A DNA stretch of 64,000 nucleotides from Spongiibacter nanhainus (lineage in GTDB: Bacteria; Pseudomonadota; Gammaproteobacteria; Pseudomonadales; Spongiibacteraceae), in assembly GCF_016132545.1 (NCBI RefSeq), contig NZ_CP066167.1:124001-188000 (forward strand). Direction: 5' to 3'. The translations under genes and the position numbers were made by a program. Under the pieces are notes generated by a model. The model ran no database searches, was not told where the DNA came from, and worked only from the letters and a program-made list of their open reading frames with translations. This document shows, one piece after another, positions 17,501-25,777 of the stretch; positions within the stretch are counted from its first letter, which is position 1; each line of letters begins with the position of its first letter.

Positions 17501-18025
17501 GATGGTATATTCGTGAGGATCCAACGATGAATAAAGAACGCCATCATAAACAATCTCATTGTTTTCAGTAGCTATGTAGAAGCCGTTGAAGCGGAGCTCT
17601 GCTGAAAAACTGCCGCTGTCTACGTTGCCAGATGAAGTGTAGTTTACCTCTCCATCAACATGGTAGCCGCGGTTTATACAATTATAAAAGCGCGCGCGGA
17701 GGGACTTTTTTGTTTCTCGGATTTCGTATGTACCCTCAGGGCAGAGAATCTCGTCAGCAAGAATCGAGTCATGATCTGCTAAAGGAGGTAAAAAAAACCC
17801 AAGGACGTCGCCTCTAAATGCATTGACCGCATCGACCAGCTGCTGATTGGCATAAAGGTAGCGCAATGCATTAGAGCGTCGAATTTCTGCCTGTTCAGCG
17901 TTAAAACTTTCAATTTCACTCGCTGCATCTTGTTGATTTTTATTGGCGCTAGATCCTCCTCCGCCCCCACAGCCAAAAAGGTATATAGATATTAGGCACA
18001 AAATATAAAGCTTGTAAGCGCTCAA
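14534..18025 (-). CDS. Giant FG-GAP/VCBS-repeat lipoprotein, 5' end displaced by IS66
   Basis: A 1,163-residue surface or periplasmic protein. A hydrophobic leader with lipobox LFGC is followed by a Gly run. Around residues 270-375 is a PKD-like domain, then a cadherin-like putative-Ig segment (TITLAEGQSLDVSLEV). The C-terminal two thirds hold scattered FG-GAP/VCBS calcium motifs such as DLNGDGIDEILLAYDD, DIDGNDRPELVVI, DIDGDGLVNTVAF, DLDGDGKDEIVAI and DIDGDGSREIIVAE, consistent with a beta-propeller. Function is unknown. The IS66 element begins 11 bases inside the current open frame: the first four codons (TTG AGC GCT TAC) come from the IS end. Before insertion the protein began at 20694 or 20703. 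The DNA is more AT-rich than its neighbours. It has a paralogue at 20809-24444. Confidence 0.8.
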   Translation of the reverse strand: MSAYKLYILCLISIYLFGCGGGGGSSANKNQQDAASEIESFNAEQAEIRRSNALRYLYANQQLVDAVNAFRGDVLGFFLPPLADHDSILADEILCPEGTYEIRETKKSLRARFYNCINRGYHVDGEVNYTSSGNVDSGSFSAELRFNGFYIATENNEIVYDGVLYSSLDPHEYTIGGNSELRFTDNLTGNSYAWSEITANRLSLSAKLHDKNTGWVTVSYDQDSEKIEFVGANASRLEGETTFDPDGTIPSKELQTYQLTLFNEESDLPQRFNQPIPINALKNVEHQTHSSPEPHISGNTSPDRLDSVDFSGSQSQDSNYDVFTYKWQSSEAPKDCNTTIEGDDRETATFVFSCQGEHVVSLTVTDWTGSNTEYFTVDVQPLAAELSTPQTITLAEGQSLDVSLEVSNLSQDGPYQYSLIAAPNGISIDQSGHITGEPIPFLDEGDTRFKVVARADNGRQSDHVFEFQYHNTEVQKTLVSGTALCLRDGFRHFADTNGNGFPNLVCANEESFKVIEVKNDQISTIYSSPASYSPNYELVDVGQQDLNGDGIDEILLAYDDRIFVLSGEGYQIISEFVVPWRDTSSANPDRVRYQLHPIAEGAKSIAVSAPKSPDFGKNLYLFNLDGSYLSFDSSTHGDRLLLANIDNDPEPEAWVVYDHIKQTKFIDYGNPEKELPFNAQFIADIDGNDRPELVVITQPDTGNTEIISLYDPQTGILQYQSELTINVDYYRSDIQLLNVDDDNAYEVLLRDEIDKTLYIFDWINEELQLQGSYPESAEGNYLAYYGGLPNGVLLDYDPKASVIFQLDKGHRNLQRTSPRSLCQSQIFPRSSQRLGCYATDQFPGMGKVEILSNGKIASYRAFSEAQFDLAHMTELYDGDQIVSSYFGLGGSGKTHRLMDSYSETIIGTTTFAITSNFFSYTKGDIDGDGLVNTVAFGDEDGEIQWFSITEDELHWEDIDSSYRDGEFPLQVVDLDGDGKDEIVAIRNRVAATDQYEEISLFRFNGITLELDRQYALENPNGGYTFGIQDIDGDGSREIIVAERDAYGCKAGEKLSDVYVFRGDLTLQQSLEISECITSIPNFPVDVSKQNIIVAVTREQSLSGARRLRHVKLVEFGIRSPEILWESQRFLGNLKEDGFMAFPLGKDSDLKATLSTSAGVYFLR
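18006..18013 (+). repeat. IS66 target-site duplication, left copy
   Basis: TAAAGCTT, identical to 20675-20682 on the other side of the element. An 8-bp duplication is the normal size for IS66. Confidence 0.95.
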
Positions 18026-18092
18026 TAAACCCCATCTAAATTTTCTGCCGCGACTTGGCTACGCTCCGGATTTTCCTGACCTGGAGCATCCT

Positions 18093-18392
18093 ATGAGCAC
18101 TGAACCTACCTCATCCAAAGAGCAATTCTGGCAAGCGCACTTCATCGCCTGGGAAGCCAGCGGCCTGTCTCAGATCGAGTATTGCAAACAGCATGACCTC
18201 AAGCCGTCGAACTTCGCCTACTGGCGCACACGGGCTAATAAAAAGCGCCGGAAGTTCATGCCACTGTCGCCCCCGGTGACAAGCGATCGCTTGGTGCTCG
18301 GTTTACCCCATGGCATACGCCTCGAGTTGCCCGCTCACGCACTGGCCGAATTGCTGCCAACCGTGCTCCGGGCGTTGCGGGAGTCAGCGTGA
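18093..18392 (+). CDS. tnpA: IS66 TnpA (Orf1, HTH protein)
   Basis: 99 residues required for IS66 transposition. A helix-turn-helix of the IS66 accessory type is seen in FIAWEASGLSQIEYCKQHDL followed by KPSNFAYWRTR. The C-terminal LGLPHGIRLELP is common in this group. The stop codon TGA overlaps the tnpB start (GTGATG), indicating translational coupling. The ATG at 18093 sits in GGAGCATCCT ATG, with GGAG as ribosome site. Confidence 0.92.
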   Translation: MSTEPTSSKEQFWQAHFIAWEASGLSQIEYCKQHDLKPSNFAYWRTRANKKRRKFMPLSPPVTSDRLVLGLPHGIRLELPAHALAELLPTVLRALRESA

Positions 18393-18748
18393 TGCTTCGC
18401 CCGTCGCCGAGCGTTCAGGTCTATTTGTACCTGGAGCCCGTAGACATGCGCAAGTCCATTGATGGGCTGGCCCTGCTCGTTGAGAGTGAACTGGCGCTCT
18501 CCCCGATGTCAGAAGCGCTGTTCGTCTTCTGCAATCGGGGACGAGACAAGATCAAAATGCTGTACTGGGAGCGCAATGGCTTTGTGCTCTGGTACAAGCG
18601 CCTTGAGAAGCAGCGTTTCCGCTGGCCACGGGAATCAGCCTTCTTGTATGAGCAGCGCGATGGCCGCGATTTGAATTATCTGCTCGACGGCTTTGATATC
18701 TGGGCCCAGCGGCCCCATCAAACCCTGCATTTTGACTCGGTATCCTGA
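18392..18748 (+). CDS. tnpB: IS66 TnpB (Orf2)
   Basis: About 118 residues of the IS66 Orf2 family (PF05717), needed for transposition with unknown mechanism. The family signature is clear: YLYLEPVDMRKSIDGLALLV, VFCNRGRDKIKMLYWERNGF and WYKRLEKQRFRWPR. I use the ATG at 18392, which overlaps the tnpA stop; a GTG one codon earlier is also possible. Confidence 0.94.
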   Translation: MLRPSPSVQVYLYLEPVDMRKSIDGLALLVESELALSPMSEALFVFCNRGRDKIKMLYWERNGFVLWYKRLEKQRFRWPRESAFLYEQRDGRDLNYLLDGFDIWAQRPHQTLHFDSVS

Positions 18749-18773
18749 GCTCCCTCCAGTATAATAGGGCGCT

Positions 18774-20324
18774 ATGACAGCGCCTTCTCCACAGTCCCTG
18801 CCTGACGATATCGATGCACTGAAGACTCTGCTTCTGAAGAAGGAGCAGCGCATCCACCTGCTTGAAGAACAGATTCGCTTGTTCAAGCAAAAGCGCTTTG
18901 GGTCGAGCAGTGAGAAGAGCGACCAGCAGGCTGAGTTATTTAACGAGGCCGAGTTGATCGACATGATGGAGTCGGCGTCGGAAGCCGAAGCGCTTGAGTC
19001 GGCAGCGCCAGCTCAGCGAGAAGCGGCTCCCCGTAAAGCCAAGCCCGGCCGCAAGCCGCTTCCGGCAGACCTGCCCCGCATTCGCATTGAACATGACCTG
19101 CCCGACGCCGACAAAGTCTGCACCTGTGGTTGTGTGCGTGACTGTATTGGCGAAGACACCAGCGAACAGCTGGACATCATTCCGGCCAAGGTTCAGGTAC
19201 TGGTGAACGTTCGTAAAAAGTATGCCTGCAAACAGTGCGAAGGCAACGTCAGTACTGCACCACTGCCGCCGCAGCCGATTCCCAAGAGCAAGGCCAGCCC
19301 GGGCTTGCTGGCCCACATCGCTGTTGCCAAATACCAGGATGCACTGCCGCTGTACCGGCAGGAGGGTATTCTCGGGCGCAGCGATATCGATCTCCCCCGC
19401 CATACCTTAGCGCTGTGGATGGTCAAGGCGGGCCAGTTGGCACAGCCGCTGATCAATCTGTTGCAGGATCACTTGTTAAGCTATCCGGTACTGCGGTGCG
19501 ATGAAACCACCGTGCAGGTGTTGAAGGAGCCGGGTAAGGAGGCTCAGAGCCACTCCTATATGTGGGTGCGGGTCGGCGGGCCGCCCACGCAAACCACTAA
19601 ACTTTACCATTATGCTGACAGTCGCCGGGGAGAGGTGGCCCAGCAGCTGTTGATGGGCTACCAGGGCTATGTGCAGACCGATGACTATGCGGGGTACAAC
19701 GGGGCCTGCGCCCAAGCGGGTATTACCCAGCTGGGCTGTTGGGCACATGCCCGCCGCAAGTTTGTGGAAGCGCAGAAGGCCGTCGGCAAGCAGAAGAAGG
19801 CAGGTAAGGTCGATATGGCGGTGAGCATGATCGCCAAGCTCTACGCGATCGAGAAGCGGGCAGAGACCCTGTCGCCGGAAGCGCGCTACACCCTGCGTCA
19901 GCAGGAGAGCGTTCCCCAGCTCCAAGCCATCCGCGTCTGGCTGGACAAAACCCTGCATACTACTCTGCCCAAAGGATTACTGGGCAAGGCTCTGAGCTAT
20001 CTGGAGAAGAACTGGAGCAAACTGACCGTCTACACGCAGGACGGTCGGCTCGGCATAGACAATAATCCGGCAGAGAACGCGATCCGCCCCTTCGTGGTGG
20101 GGCGCAAGAACTGGCTGTTCAGCGCCTCGACCTCGGGCGCCACCGCCAGTGCGAACCTGTACAGTCTGATTGAAACGGCCAAGGCGAATGGCCTGGAACC
20201 CTTTGCTTACCTGAAGCGGGTGTTTACTGAATTGCCCCGAGCACAAGGCCTTGAAGACATCGAAGCGTTACTGCCATGGCAGATGCCTACAAAGGCTCCC
20301 GAGGTAGTGAAGGTGGCCTCATGA
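18774..20324 (+). CDS. tnpC: IS66 transposase TnpC (Orf3)
   Basis: 516-residue DDE transposase. A leucine-zipper region (LLLKKEQRIHLLEEQI) and SSSEKSDQQAELF start the protein. A zinc-binding part follows, with CTCGCVRDC and a later CKQC. The catalytic triad is visible as RCDETTVQV, QTDDYAGYNG and NNPAENAIRPF, the last followed by VGRKNWLFSASTSGA and the IS66_C tail. Full length and intact. It overlaps the next small gene by four bases (ATGA). Confidence 0.96.
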   Translation: MTAPSPQSLPDDIDALKTLLLKKEQRIHLLEEQIRLFKQKRFGSSSEKSDQQAELFNEAELIDMMESASEAEALESAAPAQREAAPRKAKPGRKPLPADLPRIRIEHDLPDADKVCTCGCVRDCIGEDTSEQLDIIPAKVQVLVNVRKKYACKQCEGNVSTAPLPPQPIPKSKASPGLLAHIAVAKYQDALPLYRQEGILGRSDIDLPRHTLALWMVKAGQLAQPLINLLQDHLLSYPVLRCDETTVQVLKEPGKEAQSHSYMWVRVGGPPTQTTKLYHYADSRRGEVAQQLLMGYQGYVQTDDYAGYNGACAQAGITQLGCWAHARRKFVEAQKAVGKQKKAGKVDMAVSMIAKLYAIEKRAETLSPEARYTLRQQESVPQLQAIRVWLDKTLHTTLPKGLLGKALSYLEKNWSKLTVYTQDGRLGIDNNPAENAIRPFVVGRKNWLFSASTSGATASANLYSLIETAKANGLEPFAYLKRVFTELPRAQGLEDIEALLPWQMPTKAPEVVKVAS

Positions 20325-20644
20325 AACGGGTGATGAAAATCGACATCGATCATCTCGATGCCGACGAACTGATGGCGTTGAACCAGCGTATTGTTGAGCG
20401 CCTGAAGATGCTGGAATCGATGCACGCACACCAGTCGATGATGCAGTTCCACCCCGGCGCTCGGGTCAGCTTCAGCTCCCCGCAGGGCGACCGGGTCCTC
20501 GCGACCATTATGAAATTCAATCGCAAGACGGTAACCGTGGTGACGGACAGCGGGCAGCGCTGGAATGTCTCACCGCACCTGCTCTCGGCGGTCAAGGATG
20601 CCACGCCGTCGTCCGTGATCGATGGGCGATTAGAAAACGACTGA
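20321..20644 (+). CDS. Small IS66-associated protein of unknown role
   Basis: 107 residues starting at ATG 20321, which overlaps the tnpC stop, so translation is probably coupled. The middle (FHPGARVSFSSPQGDRVLATIMKFNRKTVTVV) looks like a small beta-barrel with a KOW- or SH3-like turn. The N-terminus is helical. It ends 30 bases before the right inverted repeat. It is not one of the three canonical IS66 genes; passenger or accessory genes at this place are known in some IS66 elements. Function unknown. Confidence 0.75.
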   Translation: MKRVMKIDIDHLDADELMALNQRIVERLKMLESMHAHQSMMQFHPGARVSFSSPQGDRVLATIMKFNRKTVTVVTDSGQRWNVSPHLLSAVKDATPSSVIDGRLEND

Positions 20645-20674
20645 ACGCAACGGTGGGGTTTGTTGAGCGCTTAC

Positions 20675-20682
20675 TAAAGCTT
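20675..20682 (+). repeat. IS66 target-site duplication, right copy
   Basis: TAAAGCTT directly after the right inverted repeat, identical to 18006-18013. In the interrupted gene these bases encode part of Lys-Leu-Tyr. Confidence 0.95.
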
Positions 20683-20703
20683 TAGTAATTTCACTAAAAA
20701 CAT
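20675..20703 (-). pseudogene. 5' fragment of the IS66-interrupted lipoprotein gene
   Basis: Read on the minus strand from 20703 this gives ATG TTT TTA GTG AAA TTA CTA AAG CTT, then meets the IS66 end. Joined to 18005 downward it continues in frame as TATATTTTGTGC, so the native protein began MFLVKLLKLYILC, or more likely MKLLKLYILC from the GTG at 20694 with AGGG nine bases upstream. The fragment keeps the ribosome site and first codons that the 3' part has lost. Confidence 0.85.
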
Positions 20704-20808
20704 CCCTGTGATGTATTGGTCAAGGCCTCAAGAGGTCTAGCAAGAGCTTCTTTGAGGTCTTTCTAGTTTCATGAAGCAGGTAATTAAATGGAGTAGCAAT
20801 GAGAACTG

Positions 20809-23800
20809 TTATTGCTCTATCAAGAAAACCTCTCGTGCAGTAGAAAACAATATTCGTCGCTTTTCGGGTATGGAGTGCTCAAAGAAATGGCGTGGGTTGA
20901 GTTGGCTGGTGAGGGGGAGGCTTTCCCAAATGACAGAGCCAGTAAATGGATCAATTTCTGCCAATACAGAACTTTCTATATCTAAGGAGTAGCGATCGAC
21001 ATATCGCGCTAGGGACGCGATAAGTCGCTCTTTGCCATTATGATCCGTGTAGGTGGCTACTTCAGTAACCTGACCGGGTATATAACTATCAGAAACTCGC
21101 TGCAATCCATTGTCGCCATCGTTAAATATAATTAAAGGCGTTTTATTTGCTGAGTTTTTCCGCCCAAGGCAAATTATTTCCTTGCTGTTGTCCGCATCAA
21201 CATTGATTTCTATAACACGCTGACAGTTTACATCTTGGCTTTCAATAAGAGTACTTGAGTAATCTGATATACCCCATTTTTCGAGTTGATTGTCATTTCT
21301 GGCGAGAAGTAGAACGTCCTTGCTTGAATCACTGCTGTCGCTCACAATAAAGTCATTAAGTGAGCTGGAAAAAGGAATTGTTATCTCTACTCCTCCTGAA
21401 AGTGCATCTATGAACTCGACTTCTTGGTTTGTTGCGTTCAATAATTTCGGAGAGTTGTCGTTTTGTAAATAAATCAACCTCAGATAACTGTAGAACGGGC
21501 TACTATTGCGGTCCAGCAGGCTAAAAAATGTATCTTCTACAAGCAGGTTGTAGGAGAAGAGGTAATTTCTTCCAACCGCTGCTAGTTCTGAAATGCCATC
21601 ACCATTGAAGTCCGCCAGTAAAGCATCCCTTATATGCTCGTTGGGCACAGGAAAATTATTTATTGTTTCAAAGTTGTCCGTATTAGTTAGTGTAAAGAGC
21701 TCGCTGGGGTCGTCTGATGTACTAAAGACCATGGGCAGCGTTTGATTGTTTGGAAGGTTCGCGAATCCGGCCGCATAAAGCTCATGGTTGTTTTTTGCCT
21801 CCCAGCTTAATGCTGCCATAGGGGGTGCCTCGTATACTACCAGCGAAGAATTGTTGGCGTGGCGATGTAGCCGCCCCCAATGCAATTCTGCCACGCCATC
21901 ATTGTCAGAATCCCCAATGGCGAAATTTCTGGTTGAAATTATGTGTTCGTAAGGTAACCGCCAAACCTCTTCAACATAACTATTTTTAATGTGATAGGCG
22001 ACAAACGAGCTGTCGCAGTCATCTGTTACAAACACGTGATCATCCGTTCTGGGATGAAACCTATCGCAGGTTCGGGAGGGTGCATTTTCCATGTCGATGG
22101 CTGTCTTGGTGACTACTGAATAGGCCTGCATCACTGTCCCACTGCCAGTGAGGATATCGTCGGCGCCATCACCATTCACATCTGCTAGTGTAAATCGGCG
22201 GTCACCAAAGTTTTGTCCAAAATACCATTCGATATCCCCGGTGATGGCATTGATTACGTAGCCGTTAGACGTGACCAGTTCAATGTCACTGTCCGCATCT
22301 GTGTTTCCGTATCTAATAATTGGAGTTATGTTTGAAGCAATAAGCCCTGTTCTAAGCAGTTTTGATTGGCCGTCGTTGCCTTCTTTTACATAAAGATCGT
22401 ATGTAGCCCCATCTTCTGATGATGAGAGATAGTAAATTTCCACCTCTCCGTCGTCGTCAGCATCGATAATTGTGAGGTCGGTGATATTCTCTTGTGACTG
22501 TATGATATGTTTTGCCGGTCGATCGAAGTGCTCGATAAGGTATACATCATGAAAATTAGCGGCATAGATTTCTTCGATGCCATCATTGTCTACGTCGATG
22601 GGTATCAGCTGCCTTATTCTGCCTGGGTAGGAGAATCCATAGGGGTAACTGAGGGCCATTTTAGGTTGTGCCCCGCGGTTTTCTACGACTGAAATAGTAC
22701 CGAGGCGGTTCAAATACAAAATCTCCTTGTCGCTGTCACCCACGAAATTACCAATAAAGAGTGCACTTCCTGAGGTCGGGCCAGTGATTGGCCCCCGGAC
22801 GAGCGGAGGGGCGGTGTCTGGTGAAACAACCTTAACCTCAACACGTTTAATGTCGTCGGTTTCCCCGGATGTCGATTTAAACCCGAAATGTACTAGGGAT
22901 TGCTCGAATAACATCTTGCCCGGCGTCCAGGTGACCTTCCCCGTGCTATCTATTTTGGCCCCGCTGGGGCCATAAAGCAGTGTCGGGGCAATATCTTGGT
23001 TCTCGTCCGGGTCAACCTCTAATGCTTTAAAGGATAGCTGCTCACCTGATATGACCTGGTCGGGAGCATCATTTATTACTAGTGTGGAAGGAGCGTTGGA
23101 AATAAGTAGCTCTACGGGTTCTGAGAGGCTGACGGTGTAAGGGTCTGAGACACGGCTGTAAGCTGCGACAATATCCCCTTTTTTTGCGATACCTGGGGGC
23201 AGTGTTGTTGAATTTTGGTTTGGCACCGGATTGCCATTCACTTCCCAGACAATATCGGCATTCAACGCGCTTGGCGGAGTATCGTCGTCAGTGAAGCTGC
23301 CGAGCTCTACCTCTATGGCCTCGGTTGTATCAACCTCCGTTGTCAAAAAGGCCGGTGGAGAGACTGTCGGAGGGTAATTCAGTTCATCTATTCGTATCGG
23401 CTTTAGGGACTTGCGATCTTCCCTTAAGAAGGTGTCTAAAAATTGTACATAGATACCGTGTTCGTGTTGTTGGTCCCCATCCTGATCTATCAGTATTTTG
23501 ATGAGGCGATCATCATAGTATTCGATGCTACCCGACGATCCGTGGCTGCCAAAAAATTCGATTTTTCCCGGTTGATGGTCATAGTCCGGGTTTGTATTCT
23601 CTGAAGTTACAACGTCAAAGTAACCAGGTTTGCCGAGATAGACTCGCCCTTTTAATGCCGTATTGGTGTTTGCGGTAACTACTTTATAGTTCAGATCAAA
23701 ATACAGGCTGCCACTGCCTGAGCTGCCTTGCATTACCCCTACACCGTGATATTCAAGGTAGTCTTCTGCGCCTACCAATTCGAGATATCCCGACACAACC

Positions 23801-24444
23801 AGATCGACATAGCGCTCATTGCTTGCTGTTATTCTAGTGAATACGCTCGTGGCCTTTTTGTTTTCAAAATTTTCAATGTGGAGAAGACCTTTACCATTAA
23901 ATGCAGTAGGTATTTGTTGCCAGTCTTTTCCAAGCAGCGGGGTGCAGTCATTCAGAAGCAAATTTAAAGAGCCCGAGCCTAGGCTATCTAGTGACCCGTT
24001 AAATTCGACGCTGCCACCATAGCCACACGGTAAGACAATTTGGATGGCTTGCGAGTTTTCATTATCGTCAGAGAGTTCGACTTCTGAAAAGAATTGGTCG
24101 AGCTCGATGGTCAGATTGGGCAGGAACAGTCGGTTGCGAAGTAACTCGGCTTGAGAAACAAAATGCACTTCTTCGATGGTCGCTTCAGCGGGTAGCAGGG
24201 ACCCTGTATAAGCCCTCTCTAATCTTTCCTCTACGGAGGCTTTCACCGATTCGGCATCGAATAAACCTAATTGCGCCAAGTCCAGTTCGGGTGCTCTAGT
24301 GCTGGAGCCTCCACCGCCGGAACCACCGCCTCCGCAGGCGACTAAAATTGCAGCACAAATGCATACTGATAGTCGCGGTGTAAGGCCGAGAAGCACGCGT
24401 TTAAATGGGCGAATATTATCGACGGACACTGTATTTCCTTCCAT
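20809..24444 (-). CDS. Giant FG-GAP/VCBS-repeat lipoprotein (paralogue 2)
   Basis: Up to 1,211 residues. A basic, hydrophobic leader ends in lipobox LVAC followed by a Gly/Ser run, so the mature protein is lipid-anchored outside the inner membrane. Residues about 370-460 hold Ig-like material, and a cadherin-like stretch (DQVISGEQLSFKALEVDPDE) follows. The C-terminal half has FG-GAP/VCBS calcium motifs: DVDNDGIEEIYAANF, DADDDGEVEIYYL, DVNGDGADDILTGS, DSDNDGVAELHWG and DFNGDGISELAAVG. Organisation matches the gene at 14534-18025, so these are tandem paralogues, probably once an operon with this gene first. The ATG at 24444 has no clear ribosome site; the GTG at 24429, with GAAGGA six bases upstream, is a strong alternative. 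Function unknown. Confidence 0.8.
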   Translation of the reverse strand: MEGNTVSVDNIRPFKRVLLGLTPRLSVCICAAILVACGGGGSGGGGSSTRAPELDLAQLGLFDAESVKASVEERLERAYTGSLLPAEATIEEVHFVSQAELLRNRLFLPNLTIELDQFFSEVELSDDNENSQAIQIVLPCGYGGSVEFNGSLDSLGSGSLNLLLNDCTPLLGKDWQQIPTAFNGKGLLHIENFENKKATSVFTRITASNERYVDLVVSGYLELVGAEDYLEYHGVGVMQGSSGSGSLYFDLNYKVVTANTNTALKGRVYLGKPGYFDVVTSENTNPDYDHQPGKIEFFGSHGSSGSIEYYDDRLIKILIDQDGDQQHEHGIYVQFLDTFLREDRKSLKPIRIDELNYPPTVSPPAFLTTEVDTTEAIEVELGSFTDDDTPPSALNADIVWEVNGNPVPNQNSTTLPPGIAKKGDIVAAYSRVSDPYTVSLSEPVELLISNAPSTLVINDAPDQVISGEQLSFKALEVDPDENQDIAPTLLYGPSGAKIDSTGKVTWTPGKMLFEQSLVHFGFKSTSGETDDIKRVEVKVVSPDTAPPLVRGPITGPTSGSALFIGNFVGDSDKEILYLNRLGTISVVENRGAQPKMALSYPYGFSYPGRIRQLIPIDVDNDGIEEIYAANFHDVYLIEHFDRPAKHIIQSQENITDLTIIDADDDGEVEIYYLSSSEDGATYDLYVKEGNDGQSKLLRTGLIASNITPIIRYGNTDADSDIELVTSNGYVINAITGDIEWYFGQNFGDRRFTLADVNGDGADDILTGSGTVMQAYSVVTKTAIDMENAPSRTCDRFHPRTDDHVFVTDDCDSSFVAYHIKNSYVEEVWRLPYEHIISTRNFAIGDSDNDGVAELHWGRLHRHANNSSLVVYEAPPMAALSWEAKNNHELYAAGFANLPNNQTLPMVFSTSDDPSELFTLTNTDNFETINNFPVPNEHIRDALLADFNGDGISELAAVGRNYLFSYNLLVEDTFFSLLDRNSSPFYSYLRLIYLQNDNSPKLLNATNQEVEFIDALSGGVEITIPFSSSLNDFIVSDSSDSSKDVLLLARNDNQLEKWGISDYSSTLIESQDVNCQRVIEINVDADNSKEIICLGRKNSANKTPLIIFNDGDNGLQRVSDSYIPGQVTEVATYTDHNGKERLIASLARYVDRYSLDIESSVLAEIDPFTGSVIWESLPLTSQLNPRHFFEHSIPEKRRILFSTAREVFLIEQ

Positions 24445-24740
24445 GGTTATCTTTCTCTTTGCGCTTTGAAGCGCGCATTCTAATGTAGACGAGGTACTAT
24501 TGGAGCGTCGAGAGCGGAGCCTGACTGGGATGAATTTATGGCCTGTGGTTCGATACTAGGGGAGTGTTACCAAGACGTGTGGACCTTAAAACCGACTCCC
24601 TGTTTGTTATCGAATCTTTTACCACTACGATCATAGACCTACGTCTATATAAATCAACTGTTTGGCGGGGGCTTGATGCTAAAATGCAAACTCGTTCTCG
24701 ACTAAAGCAGCCTGAGATCATCGTCAGTTCAGGTTGCTTC
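24445..24740. other. Intergenic region between lipoprotein and AraC genes
   Basis: Nearly 300 bases without a credible gene. It must contain the promoter of the minus-strand lipoprotein gene near its left end. I see no clear hairpin, repeat or operator. Confidence 0.5.
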
Positions 24741-25634
24741 TTAGCGCAACCCCCCTCGCCAAGCCCGTGGCGAGCGCCCGCAATGGCGTTTAAAGGCAGC
24801 AGAGAAGGCGGCGCTCGTTTGGTAGCCCAGTTCCCTGGCTATTTCCCCTATCGGCCTTTCGTTTGTTGCTAGCAACGTGCGGGCCCGGGCCATCAGCACT
24901 TTGTGGGCATAGGCGCTGGGGCTGTCGCCCACCGTGCTGCGAAAAGCCCGCATAAAATGAAAGCGACTGAGACCGCATAGCGCGGCCAGTTCATCCACGC
25001 CGGGGGCGGCACCCGGCTGGTTCATGCGGCTCAGTACCCGGCGCAGGTGACGGGGTGCCAGCCCGCCGCGATGGGATAGCTCCCGGTGACGGGCGTCGGC
25101 AAGGTAGCGAGACAGGTCGACGGCGATGGCGGTCACCAGTGCCTCGATCAATACTTCACTGTCGGCGGCGCGGTCGCTGACCTCATCGGCCAGTCGCATC
25201 ATGGTGTCTTCGATCCGGGGCGCGTGAATATTAAAGCAGGCCTCCAATTGCGCTTCGTTCAGGTCGGCGGGGTCGATACCCCTGGCCCGGAGGCGCTCGG
25301 CTGAAAAACGACAGCGAATGGTGTGGTAGTGGCCACCGGACACCTGTACTTCAAAGGGAATGCCTGCTGGTCTGAAGTTGAGGGTGCCAAACTGGCAGAA
25401 GCGGGGCGTTTGAAAGTGGGGGACCCGGCCGACAGCTTCCTCCAACAGTGGCGACAGGCCCAATGAAATGACCGATGCCGACTCGGTAACGGTGAGGGTT
25501 TCCGCCTGCAGGTCGGGAAAGGCGCACAGCTCCACCGTCGCGCTGGGCACAATGGCGCTGTGGCGAACTATATTTGCATCCTGCTGAGCTTGCAGCAGGC
25601 TGATTGGTTTTGCGGTGGCCTGGGTCATCAGCAC
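24741..25634 (-). CDS. AraC-family transcriptional regulator
   Basis: 297 residues: an N-terminal ligand-sensing domain and a C-terminal double HTH of the HTH_18 type (VDELAALCGLSRFHFMRAFR and IGEIARELGYQTSAAFSAAFKRHCGRSP). It is divergent from the operon starting at 25778 with 143 bases between the starts, the usual layout for a local activator or repressor. The N-terminal domain resembles those of regulators of alkanal/aromatic catabolism only in general shape. ATG 25634 or 25628 could be the start. The likely ligand is the substrate or an intermediate of the mutase pathway. Confidence 0.88.
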   Translation of the reverse strand: MLMTQATAKPISLLQAQQDANIVRHSAIVPSATVELCAFPDLQAETLTVTESASVISLGLSPLLEEAVGRVPHFQTPRFCQFGTLNFRPAGIPFEVQVSGGHYHTIRCRFSAERLRARGIDPADLNEAQLEACFNIHAPRIEDTMMRLADEVSDRAADSEVLIEALVTAIAVDLSRYLADARHRELSHRGGLAPRHLRRVLSRMNQPGAAPGVDELAALCGLSRFHFMRAFRSTVGDSPSAYAHKVLMARARTLLATNERPIGEIARELGYQTSAAFSAAFKRHCGRSPRAWRGGLR

Positions 25635-25777
25635 AGCCTAGCAGGTATTGTCGTAAAAATGCGATTACTATCGAGTTAGTGCGCTTATTGATTGCGCCCA
25701 CCCTCCAGGCCCTTGCGGCGCTTCCTGCTGCTGACTTAAAACCGTCTCAACAATAATGATAACGATGAGGTGGAGCG

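Larger units (their letters stand above)
18014..20674 (+). mobile_element. IS66-family insertion sequence, complete
   Basis: A 2,661-bp element bounded by inverted repeats. The left end reads GTAAGCGCTCAATAAACCCC, and the complement of the right end matches it at 20 of the first 21 positions. An exact 8-bp target duplication (TAAAGCTT) flanks it. It carries the full IS66 set tnpA-tnpB-tnpC plus one extra small gene, all on the plus strand and all intact. The perfect duplication and intact frames point to recent insertion. It is oriented opposite to the lipoprotein gene it interrupts. Confidence 0.96.

Noticed and set aside
24445-24740. Short open frames in the gap between lipoprotein and AraC genes
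   Set aside because: No ribosome sites, no similarity to known families and no typical codon use.
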